DNA from: Aristolochia californica | Taxonomy: Eukaryota > Streptophyta > Magnoliopsida > Piperales > Aristolochiaceae | NCBI GenBank assembly: GCA_029961685.1 | Contig: JARWKL010000001.1 | Coordinates: 59,879,314-59,943,313, forward strand | Length of the DNA: 64,000 nt | Reading direction: 5' to 3' | Shown: positions 1 to 13,148 of the stretch, piece after piece | How the letters are laid out: every line of letters begins with the position of its first letter | Numbering within the stretch: position 1 is the stretch's first letter | Notes under the pieces: model-generated | What the model saw: the letters and a program-made list of their open reading frames with translations, nothing else | Told to the model about the DNA's origin: nothing | The model's database searches: none | Translations under genes and position numbers: made by a program

Positions 1-135
1 CTAGCGGGGTCTCTTTTGTTCTTCTCTCCTGGTGAAAGGAGAAGAAAGAAAGGAGGAGAGCTGCCAATGAGTAGGTCGCATGTGTGGGTTGGGTGAAGAG
101 ATGAAGGGTGAAGAGCGAGAATATATAGGGGAAGA

Positions 136-137
<2 letters not shown>

Positions 138-170
<33 letters not shown>
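138..170. repeat. 33-base poly(G) tract
   Basis: There is an uninterrupted run of G on the plus strand, inside purine-rich DNA. Homopolymers of this length are prone to polymerase slippage and sequencing error, so the true length is uncertain. A shorter G run (16 bases) occurs at 63061-63076. Confidence 0.95.
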
Positions 171-171
<1 letters not shown>

Positions 172-3100
172 CCTTTAATTTGTTGTTTTCCTCATAGTAG
201 GAGCATGAAGAGGTGGCATACGATCATCGTTCCCCAACCGAACAGGTGGTGGTGGTGGAGTTGCTCTGGGGTTTTACGTTACCGCTTGTGGGAAGGGAAA
301 GGAGAGAAGGAAGGAGTGAAGGGACTTTCACGTGAACTCAGAAATGGCCTCCAGCCGTTTCTATTTTAGAACAGAAACACACACGGCTTCTCACTTTCGT
401 TTCATCTCCACGTCAGTCCTCTTGTCTCCACTCAAACCAATCTCTCATCCCTCCTTTCTCTCTCTAACTCCGGTCTCCCTCTTTCTCTCTGTTCTTTTTC
501 TCTCTAGTCAACTAAATCTTTTACAGGAAGAATATCACTCTCTCTCTCTCTCTCTCTCTCCTCTTCCTGAATATCCTGACTGAAAGCCGGAGGACAGGAA
601 AGATATGCTAAATGAAGCAAAGAACCTTGATTAAATAATTGAATTTCATGTTCTTAAGGCAGAAGAAGAAGACCTGTGCAGCTCTTCTTGACTTTCTCCG
701 GTGGCAATGTGTGATCCTGGTTGAGTTTAAGATTAGATAATGTTTCAGTGTCACCATTAATCAAAACATAATCATCACAGCAAAATTGGGTACTTTTTTA
801 GGGTCAGTGATCAGGTAATCAAAACCTGATTTTTGCAGAAAAGTTAGATGTTATCTCATTATCAGTAATTACACTTAGCCATTCAATAACTTCAAGGCTC
901 TTAAAATGGGGAACTATATACCAAGGTTTGCTGAAATTGCTTGTAGCAGAAGCAGATATGAAAATTGTGATGATTATTACTGTTTCTCTCTTAATTATCA
1001 AACTGGGTGGTCCCATTTTGCCATTAGATCAGGTGCAAATGTAGGTGAATACTGATTTTCCGAAACCAAGCACTGAATTTTCTTTGACTTGAGCAAAACC
1101 ATTTAATACAGATTTGATAAAACAAGGCATTGAAAGCCTAATGGAAGAAATCTCTTCTTCTCATAATTCTTCTTAAACATTAAACATCAGAATTTTCAAA
1201 ACCTGAACTGCCTATGAGAGGAACCACCTTTGACTGCTTTAATCAAAAAAAATTTAATCTCATTCCCCAAATCATCCAAAAAAAACATGCTCTTCTCGGT
1301 CGCCCCTTGTCTGTTCATGGCGCCTGCACGTATGACTCCCTTGAGTTCAAAGCTCTCTCTCCCTTTTCTCAGTTTGTTATTTCAATCTCCCTTGTCTTCA
1401 AGCGTTAAAAGACTCGATAGCTTCCCTCGACCGACTCGTTTGCTGGCGTTAATCCATGGCCTTTATAGCTGCACGAATGACTTTCTTGTTTCTGAAGCAT
1501 TTGCTTTTGCCGTTATAAAAGAGAATGAGACAAGAGGCATGAGAATCCGTTGTTCTTGGTATTTATTATCATGCGCTGCCATTTTCTTATCTTTGCGTTG
1601 ATGCCAATGGAAAGTACGAGAAACCCAGATGGAAAGAATGTTGATTTCATAATTCTTAGTTCTGTAAATGTGACTGCTGTCATGGTTCTTGCAGGTGGAC
1701 AGGTAGGGTTCTCCCCCAATGGGAGATGAACAAGTATGGTGCTTTCATGGAGGTAGATCAGGCTTCTCTTGATTCTAAAAGAATATAAATCTTAGAGATA
1801 TGAGGCATTTGTATCTATTTCTATGTAGTTAAAAGCTACATGTCATTTATCTTGAAAGGTTTTCTATTAAAAAAAAATACGTTTTTAATAATAATATGAG
1901 TGCCTTTTGATTCTCTTATGAACTTTCCTTTACAATATGAGCTTCTTTTCTACTTCTTTTATAGTAAAAAAAGAAAATTTTATTTATTAAAGTGAAAATT
2001 AACAACTCTCCACCGTCTTCAAGAAGGCAAAAGAGGGAAATATCTCCTCAAGTTAGTTTTATGGGCCAGAGTTCATCATCTTGGTGCCATCACTTTGTAG
2101 AATTAGCTAAGGAAAGCAGGTGAGAAAGAGTCCTAGTCTTTGATGCAATTAGGAGTTACAACTAGACATCATCAAAACCATCTCTCTTTCTCTCTCTCTA
2201 GATCTCTCCCACTGTATGTCTTACGTAAGAACATGAAAAAACAGTCCACCTTGAAAGGAGCAAAATGGTTGTGATTTCGTGCATGAATGGAGATACCAAG
2301 TTAAGAAGGAGGAGAATATAATATCCATGAACCCTGTAGCCTTAAAGCACTGTGAAAGCCATATTTTGACTATGGAATCAATATGTTTCAAGTGGATATC
2401 AAAGAAAAAGGTTAAGTTTCAGGACCCACATTGTCCTAGGAACTGGAACCCTTTTCATGTTATGTGAAACCCAAAAGAGTTATAGATGAACTACCTCATT
2501 TTCAAGGGTCAAGCTTTTTAGGGTTATTCACTTGATACTATGGAGGATATCACGACTCCATCAGAGAAGACTTCATGGGTCAGGGGACCATCAGTGCCAC
2601 TATGTGCAACTCTCTGTCAAAGTAGACCCAATAAGACTTCAAAACAAGGAAGAGGCTGCTCACCTTTCTCCTCTCTAAGTAAAGAATGCTCAGTGATATT
2701 GGAACTACAGATAGTTTTGTAAAGAATACTGTTGCTGAAACCCTATATTCCTCACTAAACTGGAGCAAGCAGTAGTGCAGGATACCACCAAGTTCTTGTA
2801 GCTAAACCAAGTAAGGAAACAGTTATCCACTCCACAATCCATTGAATAATCTCTTAGAGTTGGACCATTAGGTATCATCTACTCGGGCTTAAGTACCAAG
2901 ATTCGGCAGCTTTCCACCGTACTGGCTCGAATCGCCTAATGCTGATAATGATCTCGAACAACTTGCAAATAGATTGGTTTTACCCTCACCTTTACACTCT
3001 TAGAAGAAACAATTGATGAGACTTTCTAGGGTTGACTCCCTGCTGCTGAAGCCAAATGACATTGAGGAAGGAATCTCAACCTAATATTCCCTCTAATAGA

Positions 3101-4100
3101 GTGACCAACTGTAACTGACTCAGCTCGGACAGTAAGTGCACCACCATCCAAGCACCTTTAACCACAGGCCAACTAGCCAGATTGTACTCAAGTGTACACA
3201 ATGCTTGAAAGATCTTTGTTGCTAAAGCTTCTCACCTCCTTACTGTTTAATGCTAATGCCAAAAAGGCATCTCATGGACTGAGTGCTTTAGGGAAGATTC
3301 TTGGCCATTCTGGGTCTTGCTGCAACTTTCTTCATGTAGAGGCATGGCAGTCCCCTTTCCAAGTCAAATCCATGATGAATTTGCACTCTTTTGGTAGACT
3401 GGTTGAACTCTGGTGGTGAGAGTGACTCAAGGAGTAGTGCAAAACAGCCAAGCTCATGCAACTAAGCCAACTACATGCAAATTGTAGCTCCATGAAAGGG
3501 ACTTTGGTTTTTAAGAATTGGGTTTTATAGTTTTGGATCTCTAGATCAAGAATTTGTCCATACTTCCCGCAATAAAAGTAGGCTTTTGCCTGCACTTTTT
3601 GCTTTGGATCTGGGTTTATCATGATTCCTTCTTGCTGCACCCTTTCCTACCCTTCACTGATGCTTAAAAATCCTATACAACTTCCGAAGTGGCAAGGGAA
3701 TGGTGGAATTCCATGGCAATTAACCCCTCCCACTCTCTCATGTATCCACAAGAAAAGAGTTCGATGGCTGGAATCACATTCGAGATTTGACCAAGCAATT
3801 CTTTCTTGCTTGACCCTGGATCAAGAACAAAGTTTAGTGAGAAGACACTTGATCTTACCAACGATTCAAGGAAGAAGATATTTAATTTTAAATGTTTCTG
3901 TTGTTTCAGTAAAAATAAAGTGAGGGAATGGATTAACGAGATGGGGACAAAGTTGAAAATCTAATTTTGTTAGATTTAAATGAAGAAGGGTGACAGATGG
4001 GTCAGTTTTTCCTCTATCTAACCCCCACCAGACCTGTTATTGTTTTTTTTTTTCTGCTATGGATCTTGTGTTGGGTTAGAGACTTTTAAAAGTATTATTA
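171..4100. other. Gene-poor region, no supported gene
   Basis: No open frame here resembles a known protein family. The stretch at 330-580 is rich in CT and ends in a (TC)n microsatellite at about 540-560; it could be leader or promoter sequence of a gene to the left on the minus strand, but I cannot support one. The 2500-3900 part has short open frames on both strands without recognisable motifs and may be old repeat debris. Confidence 0.5.
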
Positions 4101-4162
4101 TGAGCAGGGTTTTGTGACTCGGGATCGGGATCCAACTCGGCATCACCCGATCCCAATTCGGC

Positions 4163-4187
4163 TCGGGCAAGTTAGATCAACTTGCCC
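4163..4187. repeat. Near-perfect short inverted repeat
   Basis: A 10-base arm (CGGGCAAGTT) is followed after 5 bases by its exact reverse complement. It sits in GC-richer DNA at the left edge of a long AT-rich block. A related motif, CTTGCCCGA followed by TTGGCTGGCC, reappears in inverted orientation near 6238-6262, so the two may be ends of one decayed element. Confidence 0.6.
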
Positions 4188-5019
4188 GAGTTGGCTGGCC
4201 GAATCGCTTATATCTTTCTAAAGGGCCACTCCGCTAAAAAAAAAAAAATTAATTAAAAAAATAAAAAAAATAAAACTAAAATATTCATTATAGTATATAA
4301 TATGTTATATATATTACATAAATTTAATATATTGTGACTCTGTCATAACTCATGACTAAGTACTTGTTTGGCTGGAATAGAAGAGTCGAATCATTCCCTA
4401 CAACTCGAACCGTTTAGCTCAAAATTTATTCCAACTCATGCAAGGCATGACTTAACTCAATGTGGTTGATCCGATTCAATTGTATCCTATATGATTTTGA
4501 TACCTGACTCTCCAAATCTTCTACTCGACTCAGTTAAATAACCTTCTAAAAAGTAGAAAGAGTTGGAAGGGATTCTACCTCAAGCCCCAAACAAAAGAGT
4601 CAACCAACTCGCTATGACTCAACTTGTCTAACACAAAATCTGATACAACATTATGAATAAACACACCCTTCAATGTACAAATATTATTATTAGATATTTA
4701 ATGTTCTAAAATTTATTACTTTAGGACTTATCAATTTTTATTTCTACTACTTATTGATTATTATTTTCTATTATTATTATTAGCATTATTACATATAAAT
4801 TTAAGAGCCTTATCCATCATAAATGTCTAAGTAAAACATCTTAATATATGAATTAATTAAATTGACATTATTTTGTCAAATTATTTAACAAATATATTAA
4901 TTATATGTTCATAGTTGACACATAAAATAAGCACCGACATAATTTGCTCTTCCTTATTCATTTAGCTAGGTTAATTATTTTAATTGTTCATTATTACTTA
5001 AATTTATTTTATTTATATA

Positions 5020-5550
5020 TATTTATAATCTAATATTTAATAATAATAATAATAATAATTTTTAATAATTAACACATTATTTTTTTATATTATCATTATT
5101 ATTACATATTTAATTTCATTATATTTATTATTTTTTATAATAAATTATTATTACTAAATTTTATTGGTTATTATTTCCTAGAATCATTGATAAAAATAAT
5201 CTATTTATATATATTTTTAATATATTTTTAATAACTAACACATTAATGTTTGATATTATCATTATTATTATATATTTAATTTCATTATATTTATTAGTTA
5301 TTATAATAAATTATTATTACTAAAATTTATTGATTATTATTTCCTAGAATCAATTGATAAAAATTAATATATTTATATATATATAATCTAATATTTAATA
5401 ATAATAATAATGTATTTTTAAAAAATTAGCACATTAATGTTTGATATTATCATTATTATTACATATTTAATATCATTATATTTATTACTTATTATTACTT
5501 AAATTTTATTGATTATTATGTCCTAGAATCGATTAATAAATATAACAATA
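5020..5550. repeat. AT-rich tandem repeat, about three copies of roughly 170 bp
   Basis: The same order of motifs (TAATATTTAATAATAATAAT, then ACACATTAATGTTTGATATT, then ATTATTATTTCCTAGAATC) occurs three times, beginning near 5023, 5216 and 5384. The copies have diverged by small indels and substitutions. The block lies within an AT-rich stretch of about 1.6 kb (4220-5900) with no coding potential. Confidence 0.75.
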
Positions 5551-6632
5551 GTACAAATTATTGTTTCCACTAATCTATAATCATTAATGTCATTATATTT
5601 ATTTGTTATTATAATCAATTGTAGGATTTATTGATTATTATTTTCTGTTTTCGATTATATATAACAATAATACAGATTATTGATTCATCTAAATCGATCA
5701 TCATATGCTTATATCTTCATTACTTAACAATTATTTGCCTATAGTCTTCTTCAAAAAAAAAAAAAATTATGTAAAACCATTGGTTGAAATTTCTGTAAAA
5801 TTGTGACCTAATAGCCATTTAATGAAATGGTTTACCTAAGTTATATGGGTAATGTCAAAAGATTAATTGTATTTCCCTAAGTTAGTTACCTTAAGATTAA
5901 GAAAAAATATGTTTTTCTTAATTACATTTCAACGAAGGGAGGAGATCAACGAATACTGGAAGAAGAGTTTGAATGAGTAGAGGCTGGAGGAGGAGATCTG
6001 GCATCAACAATGGAGGAGGACGGTTCGGGTTGTGGTTACCGGTGCCCAAGCGACGTCGGGAGGGTAGCTCCGCCCGCAAATCCAACAACAAAGATAGAAA
6101 TCGAGGGGAGGAAAAAGGAAGAAAATCGCCGGAAGAGGCGGTCCGCTCCCGCCCCATGTTGCTGAAAAAGACGGAATCTGGCGCGGAATGCGGTAACGGA
6201 GGAGGCTCGGGAACGGTCGGGGACGGTTTATACTGGGGGCCAGCCAATTCAGATCGGGCAAGTAAACCGCAACTCGCGCAAACTCCAGTCCCGACCCGCT
6301 CGAGTCTCATTTTTCAGGTATTCAGAACGATTTGTCCCTCGGGAACTGACCCGCTATGGGCTCAGTCGAGTTGACCTGCCGAAAACCGTGATTATGAGTC
6401 ATCCCGAATCTCCTTTCATTGGGTTGGTCTAATCTCTAAACCCGGTTTCATTTCTTTCCGGTCAACGTGAGGCACATCGCATCTCGGATTGTGCGTGTCC
6501 AGGTATCTAGTAGCTCAGGGCCATCAGGACTTTCTGTTCGGCTTTCAGAAACTACCTCACCTGCACGCGGCTCAATTGTTGGGTGAACAGTGAAGACGGT
6601 CGTCTGATCGGCTTCTCCATATTCCTCCTCCG

Positions 6633-9600
6633 ATGGCTGCCGTTTCTCTATCTTCTTCTCGAATTTATGCTTATACCTCCTCCTCTTCCTCTTCTTCTTC
6701 TCCTCTTCACCCTTCTATGTTACCCATCTTTGTACTCAAATCTTCCTTGACAATCAAATGTAATCCCCATCTTCGAGCTTCAAGGAGAATATCTAACTAT
6801 ACCCAGGTAACATTTTAGCTTCACGTCTCATTTCTCTGTTGTTTCATGCTCTCTAAACTAGTGAAAAAGGAAATTGGTCCCTTTCTTTCTTTGATTTGCA
6901 GAGCAAGAGAGCCATTTGAATTTCCTCTCAATTCTTACCCAGGAAGCAACGATTGTACCCAGGCACCGTGTCTGGGGTGGTGTCAATTTCGACGATGATG
7001 ATGATGATTCTGATGATGAACATGATGATGATCGGAGCTTGGATCTTCTCGTACGGTTTATCCAGAACGTGTTCAGAAAGGTTTCTCGACGGGCTAGGAA
7101 GGCCGTCCGGTCGGTTCTGCCTATCGCTATCTCTCCCAAACTGGTCCGTACAGCTGGTGTTGTAACTTCTAACCGTTACTCCTCCTTTGAACAGTAACTG
7201 AAACTTTTGATGGTAATGTTACTTTATGTCTAAAGCTGCATCTGCAAGCTAAAAGCTATGTATTGTGGCTTTTTGTGCTCGTCTTTGAATGAGAAATACG
7301 AAATGCTTCTTGCTTCCGTGTCTTTGAATTCTTTCTGGTAAATCTACGTTTCTATTCATATCTGTTGGATAATTTATTTATTTTCTCTAGATGATCTGTT
7401 TTTTATTTTTTATTTTGTTTCTGGCAACTATTTACCAATTATATTTGTTGAATCATATCAAGGGCTGTTATTCTCAATATGTTGACCATAAAAGATAGCA
7501 TCTTTGTAGTTAAGAGTCGTTTCGATGGTATATATTCTGTAGAGTTAGGGATGACTGGAGTGAACACATTCAAACAGAATTCTTTGATTAGAAAGTTTTA
7601 GCAAGTTCATATTTTAGAAGGTTGTAGTTGGCTAAAGTTCAAATTCTGTTACAAGGGCCAGAAAGAAGGACTAAAAGCTTAATTCTTCTGTATTCCATGG
7701 ATTCGTTATAATGAAAAGAAAATTAAAACAGTAAGCAAAGAAAAAAATATTGTAGGAAGTGTAATTTGAGGATCAAATGTGATTTTTTTTTAGTTTGCCA
7801 AGAAAAGTCTTTTCCTTTCAGAAGTTTACTTTGTTTCAGTGTTGGTGTCACAGAAGGCATGTACCCGAAAACATCTCTGCCCCTTGTAGAAATAAACGAC
7901 TGGAGTAATTTGATTGTGGATGCAGCCTAAAATTAGCAGCATATAAGTTTTCTTTTCTAGAAATCCGATGCTGGACTTCTTATTGAAGAGAGTGTCAAAA
8001 ACCAATGTAATAAAACAACCCAAATATTTTTTTCTATTCTTCTCTTGTAATATATATTTTATGGTTAACCGACTAATACAAATTACCTTTTTATCAAATT
8101 AGCTTTTGTTTAAACTATTTGAGTAATCAAATATGTTTTTTGGAAATTGTGTAGGATAAACATCCTGCAAAACTGTGAGACTTTAACCAAGGCCTAACAT
8201 AAGAAACGGCCACATGGCCATTGGGCCAAAGACTCAATCCAGCATTTTGACAATTTTCTTGGTCTAAATGTTTGAGTAACATGTCAGAGCCTGTCAAAGC
8301 TGATTGCTGTATTCTTAATTTGTTGATGTGGTTCTTTACTAAATGAGATTGCATCAATTTGTTGTGACAATGATTTTAGATCAAATCCCTTCCATAAATT
8401 TTTTTCTTGTCCGTTTTACGTTAAGAAAATTCTACCTTTATGGCTATTGTTAATGGTTGGGAATATTGTCAAGTGAATGAGCCTCATGCTGATTGGATGC
8501 GCAATTCTCCAAAACTCAATGGGATGACATTCATTGCATTATGATACATAACAAAATAGCACTTTACCAGTGCAGAGAATGGATGTATTAATGACATTTT
8601 CCTTTTCTTGGCACTCCAATCAACTAGCCAATTGCTTCTGTTAATAACATTTCCTCTTTAAATTACTAACTCTTGAGATTCTCTCAGCAATTTTTTGTTC
8701 TGATAAAATAAATCCTTTTTCTTTGTATTTTTTTGGTTGGATACAGGTGCGGTTTTCTGTCAATGGGGTCCTTATTTTGACATTTTTGTGGGTTTTGAAG
8801 GCTTTCTTGGAGGTAAATATTTATCCATTGGCCATTTAAATTTTGGCAGAAAGGGCTGAATTTGCAATGTTATATTACTTTATCACCAATCTTGCTTTTT
8901 ACTTTGTATCCAAATGTCATTGAGTTTTAAAATCTAAAGGTTGAGTTCATCCAATCATATTCATAGTATGGCTAATATCTCAAAGACAGTAGTTACTACA
9001 ACATCTATTTGTCGTATTCCATTCAAAAGAGAGCAGAAAATTAGACTGCAAGTAGTAAATCAGCCCCAGATGGGATGACACCTACTCATTGTGAGCGTCA
9101 GAAAGAAAATTTTTGTAGGGGAACTCAATTCCACATGCTTTAAGTGGGTGCTCACCTTAATTCATTACCATACGTACATCTCACCTGAGGGATCTCAGTA
9201 AAATTAGGCTTGTAAGAGGTATCTTTTGTTATAAAAAATATGTTATGCTTGCTTTTGTATGTCTGGTGAATTCTTTCAAATATGCAAGGACAGACCCTCC
9301 AAACAGAGAAAATTCCTCCACTTCTTTGAAATAAAGTGAACGCTTCTGATGATGTAAGAGGGAACTACCTGTTAAAAAAAGACATCTATACTTTTCCAAT
9401 TTTGAGGGACAAACAAATACAATCACCAGCAAGATTCTACTTCAAAACTTCTGCTTAAGTTGCCTGCACATGTTTTTCCTGTACTCCTGAGATCAACTTA
9501 GTTTAGGGAAAGTATCAACAATTATCTGTGGTTTACATGATTATACAGTAGTTAGATCATATCAGATTGTGTTCTTCCATGGATCTGGATGGATATCCGG

Positions 9601-9798
9601 TGTCACATCTCTCGCTTTTTATCTCATTGACATTGACAGGTCATCTGCACACTTGGGAGCATAGTTTTTGTGAGCATCTTGCTTATCCGTGGAGTTTGGA
9701 CTGGGATTAATTACTTTCAAGAAAACCGCTATAACAATTCAAATGGTGGGTTTGACAATGAGAGCGGTGCTTGGACTTCTGCTCAACCTGCTACTTGA
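6633..9798 (+). CDS. SHW1: SHORT HYPOCOTYL IN WHITE LIGHT 1-like protein, probably plastid
   Basis: Four exons can be placed by GT-AG sites and frame: 6633-6806, 6904-7143, 8747-8812 and 9640-9798, giving 212 residues. The N-terminus is rich in Ser with few acidic residues, as in a chloroplast transit peptide. After it comes an acidic run (DDDDDDSDDEHDDD), then a basic helix (VFRKVSRRARKAVRSVLP), then two hydrophobic stretches split across exons 3 and 4 (GVLILTFLWVLKAFLE and GSIVFVSILLIRG). This order matches the plant SHW1 family, a light-signalling and chlorophyll-related protein of Arabidopsis; the assignment is from family memory. For exon 2 the acceptor ending at 6903 was chosen because the one two bases earlier puts a stop in frame. 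All junctions are phase 0. The third and fourth exons carry the membrane-like part, so a truncated single-exon reading would lose it. Confidence 0.8.
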
Positions 9799-10518
9799 TT
9801 TACGTCTTCACTCTTGCTTGTGACTTTTGTGTGCTAGCCTTCTCGTTCTGGATTCTGTCAGTTGGCATCACCAGAAGATTTGGAAAGATAAGTTGCTAAT
9901 CTTTGCCCTGTTTGCGAAGGATTCAATACCACCTGTATGTCATGTACAAATCTGGCCTTGACCAGATTGAAACTACATACCCTGCATCTCAACAAAGACA
10001 TCTAGCTATTGCAGGGAAATCTCTGAACTCGTTTAGCTGGGTGAGGATCCGTTCTTAGGCTTCAAGAGGTGAAATCCTACGGGACTTTCATTTGTTGCAA
10101 AGAAAATTACTTCACTATCAGCCTTACTCCTTAGTGTTCTATTTATTTTGAGAATCTATGAAATCTTAGTTGAAACAGTGACCAAGTGATCCGACTCGGA
10201 ACTAATAAAATCGTGTGGTCCATTGGTCCTAGTTGTTGACTTGGATATAGGGCAAAAAACAATATGTGGTTAGATAAGATAATTAAAATTGCTTCACTCT
10301 TTTTAGTCATTCTGGTAGTGGAAGTGCTATCACTCCCCTCATGTTTAAAGTGTGTATAGCATATACTAAGCATTAGTTGACATGAAGGCATTGTATTATT
10401 CGTAATATAAGCGCTGTTAATTAGACCACTTTGGCTTGGTTAATGGTGGGAGCTTGCTCTGGTAGCAGTTTATCCAGTTGGGATTCTTGGTCCAACAAAG
10501 ATAGCAGGATTAAGTCAG
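9799..10518. other. Intergenic, SHW1 3' flank
   Basis: This contains the SHW1 3' untranslated region and the 3' flank of the BCAT pseudogene, which faces it (convergent pair). I see no gene of its own. Confidence 0.5.
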
Positions 10519-11879
10519 TCACTCTATTTCCACTGTCCAGCCTTTGATATCCTCCACAAGACCCATCTGAATGCTTGTTAGACGCCTGTAAAGGGTCTGA
10601 GAAACAGTTCCAGCTCCTGTTCTGTATTCTATTCTGCATCCAGTCATTTAGAAACAGTATAAGCATATAATAACAACGATGCACTAATGTGGCATAAAAT
10701 GCCACACCAGTGTTCTGTACTACGGTGTTGGCCGGCGATTGGACCTGTTCCTGGTGCTTAATACTCTGTTTAAACTTACCTTTTATCACGGTATGTAATG
10801 CTTCCTACCGGAGCAACTACAACTGCAGTTCCTGTGCAGAACGCTTCATCAGCTTCCAGTAGTTCCTCAACTGGTATTGACCGTTCTACGACTGAACAAC
10901 AATGAGGGAAGAAGATTTAACAATTTGAATGTTAAGCAGTTCAGTTAGGAGAGGTTAGTCCCCCAAATGAATTTTTGAAGTTTAAGTTCATATCAGTCAT
11001 GTACATGAAAATCATCTTCGCACTTGGTGTTAGTGTTGACGATTTCATGTGCACTGGAAAACAGTTTCCAGTGTTAGTGTTCCAATATGAAAAAAAACAT
11101 AAAAAATAAGAGAATCCCTAAACCCTTAAAGTACACTTAATTACAACATAATTTTTAAACCCCAAATTAGGTAAAACAACCATTCTACACGAATAAGTTA
11201 TTTAATGTATAATTAAATATATTAATATATGTATTAATTGAATTAGATATTTGTTTGTGCATTAATATGGTAATTACATGAGCCAATGAAATATGCATAT
11301 GATTAATTACAAATAATAAATAAATAACGTTATAAATAACAAAAACGAAAGTAACGTTGAGTTATTAATTTATTAATAACATATGATATACTTTAACCTA
11401 AAAATAAATAATTTAAGAGAAAAAATTGATCTAATCATAACTTTAACACACTATATATTTGTACATAATATATTTTATGTATTATTAATTAATAATATAT
11501 TATCACAAAATTTAAAACCATTGGTTTAATTAACTATAACAAACGGATAATTATGCCAAAATAATTTATCAAATATTTATTTTAAAAATATTTTAATTAT
11601 GACTATTAAATCACTATTTTAATATAGTAATTATAAAATAAATATATTAAATAAATAAAAAATTATTTTATAAATAAATTTTATAAATTAATGATTTTTA
11701 TGATGATAGTTTAGTTTTTCCTAACTTAGGAAAAATTAAACCATCGTCGTCTTCGTCAACAGCGAGCCAGCGGGCAACGGCGACAGGCCAGTGGGCAACG
11801 GCGACGGTGGCGAACAATGCCGACAGAGGCGGCGCTCCGACGGTGCTCTGATGGTACACCGAGAGGGAGAAGAGAGGGA

Positions 11880-12110
11880 AGTCGAAAAACTCTGCAACAG
11901 ATGTTCGACCTCTCACACTCTGCCACGGAGGTCGAGAGGGAGAGGAGACGACCGGGGGGAGGGTGTGGGAAGAGAAGTCGTCGCCGAGGGAGGAAGGCCT
12001 CCCTCCCTCTCCTCTCCCTCTCGACCTCCGTCACAAAGCCTCTCAATTTCCCGTACTCTACAACGGAGGTCGAGAGGGAGAGGCCGTAGAGAGGGAGACC
12101 GGAGACAAGA
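11880..12110. repeat. GC-rich inverted/direct repeat cluster
   Basis: The motif CGGAGGTCGAGAGGGAGAGG occurs near 11926 and again near 12064, and its reverse complement (CCTCTCCCTCTCGACCTCCG) lies near 12011. Long open frames on both strands across 11756-12402 are low-complexity (Arg/Ser/Leu/Pro-rich) and are by-products of the composition. The block sits in the long intron of the BCAT pseudogene and differs sharply from the AT-rich DNA before it, so it is probably an inserted element of unknown type. Confidence 0.6.
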
Positions 12111-12818
12111 GAGGGAGGAGAGAGCTCAGGGTTTAGGGAGACAACAGAGGGGCTGCGGGGAAGAGAGAGGGTGTGCGGTAGAGAGAGCCCCGCGCTCGTT
12201 TTATGTACATGATTCTCAAAATCGGGCAAAAAGTACTTTCCGCCGTTTACTCTTGGGACATGAAACGAGCTCCCTAACGACTTCAGGACATGAACTAAGT
12301 AATACGCATGAAAAAGTGAGAAATGACCTCGTATCCATGATCCCGAGCAATTTCAATGATGCTTTTACGCATGATTGCAGAAAGAATTGTTCCCTCCTTT
12401 GATGGAGTTGATACATTGTTATCCTGAAAACAATGACAATTGGTATCAATCTGCTTGCAACTGTAACATTTCTTCGGAGCAGACAAGATGGGAAACCAGT
12501 ATTTCTTAAATTAAAAAAAGAAAAGAAAATAACATGTAGACCACGAAATGGAAAATTTACGATTCAGCCATGGCAGACTAGGAACAAGTCCACATGTTCT
12601 TGTGCTTTTCAAGAGAAAACTACACCTTCACAATGAAGACATTACAGGAAGCAGCTTCTTCAATATTTCTCTTGTTAACAGAGTGAAGGAGGAGCACATC
12701 AGAAAATCCTCTCCTTTTAGCCATCAACTGTGCCTTCAAGACCTAAAAACAGAGAATAAGGCCGATTCATGTTCCATACAACTGAAATCAAGTTTAACTT
12801 TCTAAAACAAACAGTTTC

Positions 12819-13148
12819 TGTTGAAACCATTACGCTAAAAGGCTCGAACCTATTAAGAAAACAACCCCACGAATCTTATACAAGGACTGGCCCGGTCGAT
12901 ACAAATAAATATTCCAACACTCCTCCCGCACGGGGAAAACCCGTGGACAAATTCACCGAAAAAACCCGGGACAAACTCCTGGAAAAAACCAGGACAAAAT
13001 TCGGTGGGAGTGGGGCTCGAACTCGGGACCAACTTGCTCTGATACCATGTTGAAACCATTACACTAAAAGGTTCGAACCTATTAGGAAAGCAACCCCACA
13101 GATCTTATACAAGGACTGGCCTGGTCGATACAAATAAATATTCCAACA
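12819..13148 (-). mobile_element. TRIM (terminal-repeat retrotransposon in miniature), complete
   Basis: The element is 330 bp. It has two 101-bp long terminal repeats at 12819-12919 and 13048-13148 that differ at seven positions, all transitions. In minus-strand orientation the 5' LTR is the one at 13048-13148. It is followed at once by a 12-base primer-binding site TGGTATCAGAGC (complement at 13036-13047), the usual initiator-Met tRNA site of plant copia elements. A purine tract (GCGGGAGGAG) lies directly before the 3' LTR. LTR ends are TG...CA. A 5-bp target duplication GTTTC flanks it at 12814-12818 and 13149-13153. The 128-bp interior codes for nothing, so movement would need enzymes from another element. 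The LTR differences show that the insertion is not recent. Confidence 0.93.

Noticed and set aside
332..583. 83-residue plus-strand frame
   Set aside because: Ser/Leu/Phe-rich translation of CT-rich and (TC)n DNA.
5918..6374. 130-133-residue frames on both strands
   Set aside because: Compositional frames in a GC-rich patch; no recognisable domain and no splice context.
11756..12402. Long open frames on both strands (157 and 203 residues)
   Set aside because: Low-complexity Arg/Ser/Leu/Pro composition from a GC-rich repeat; no motif, and located in a pseudogene intron.
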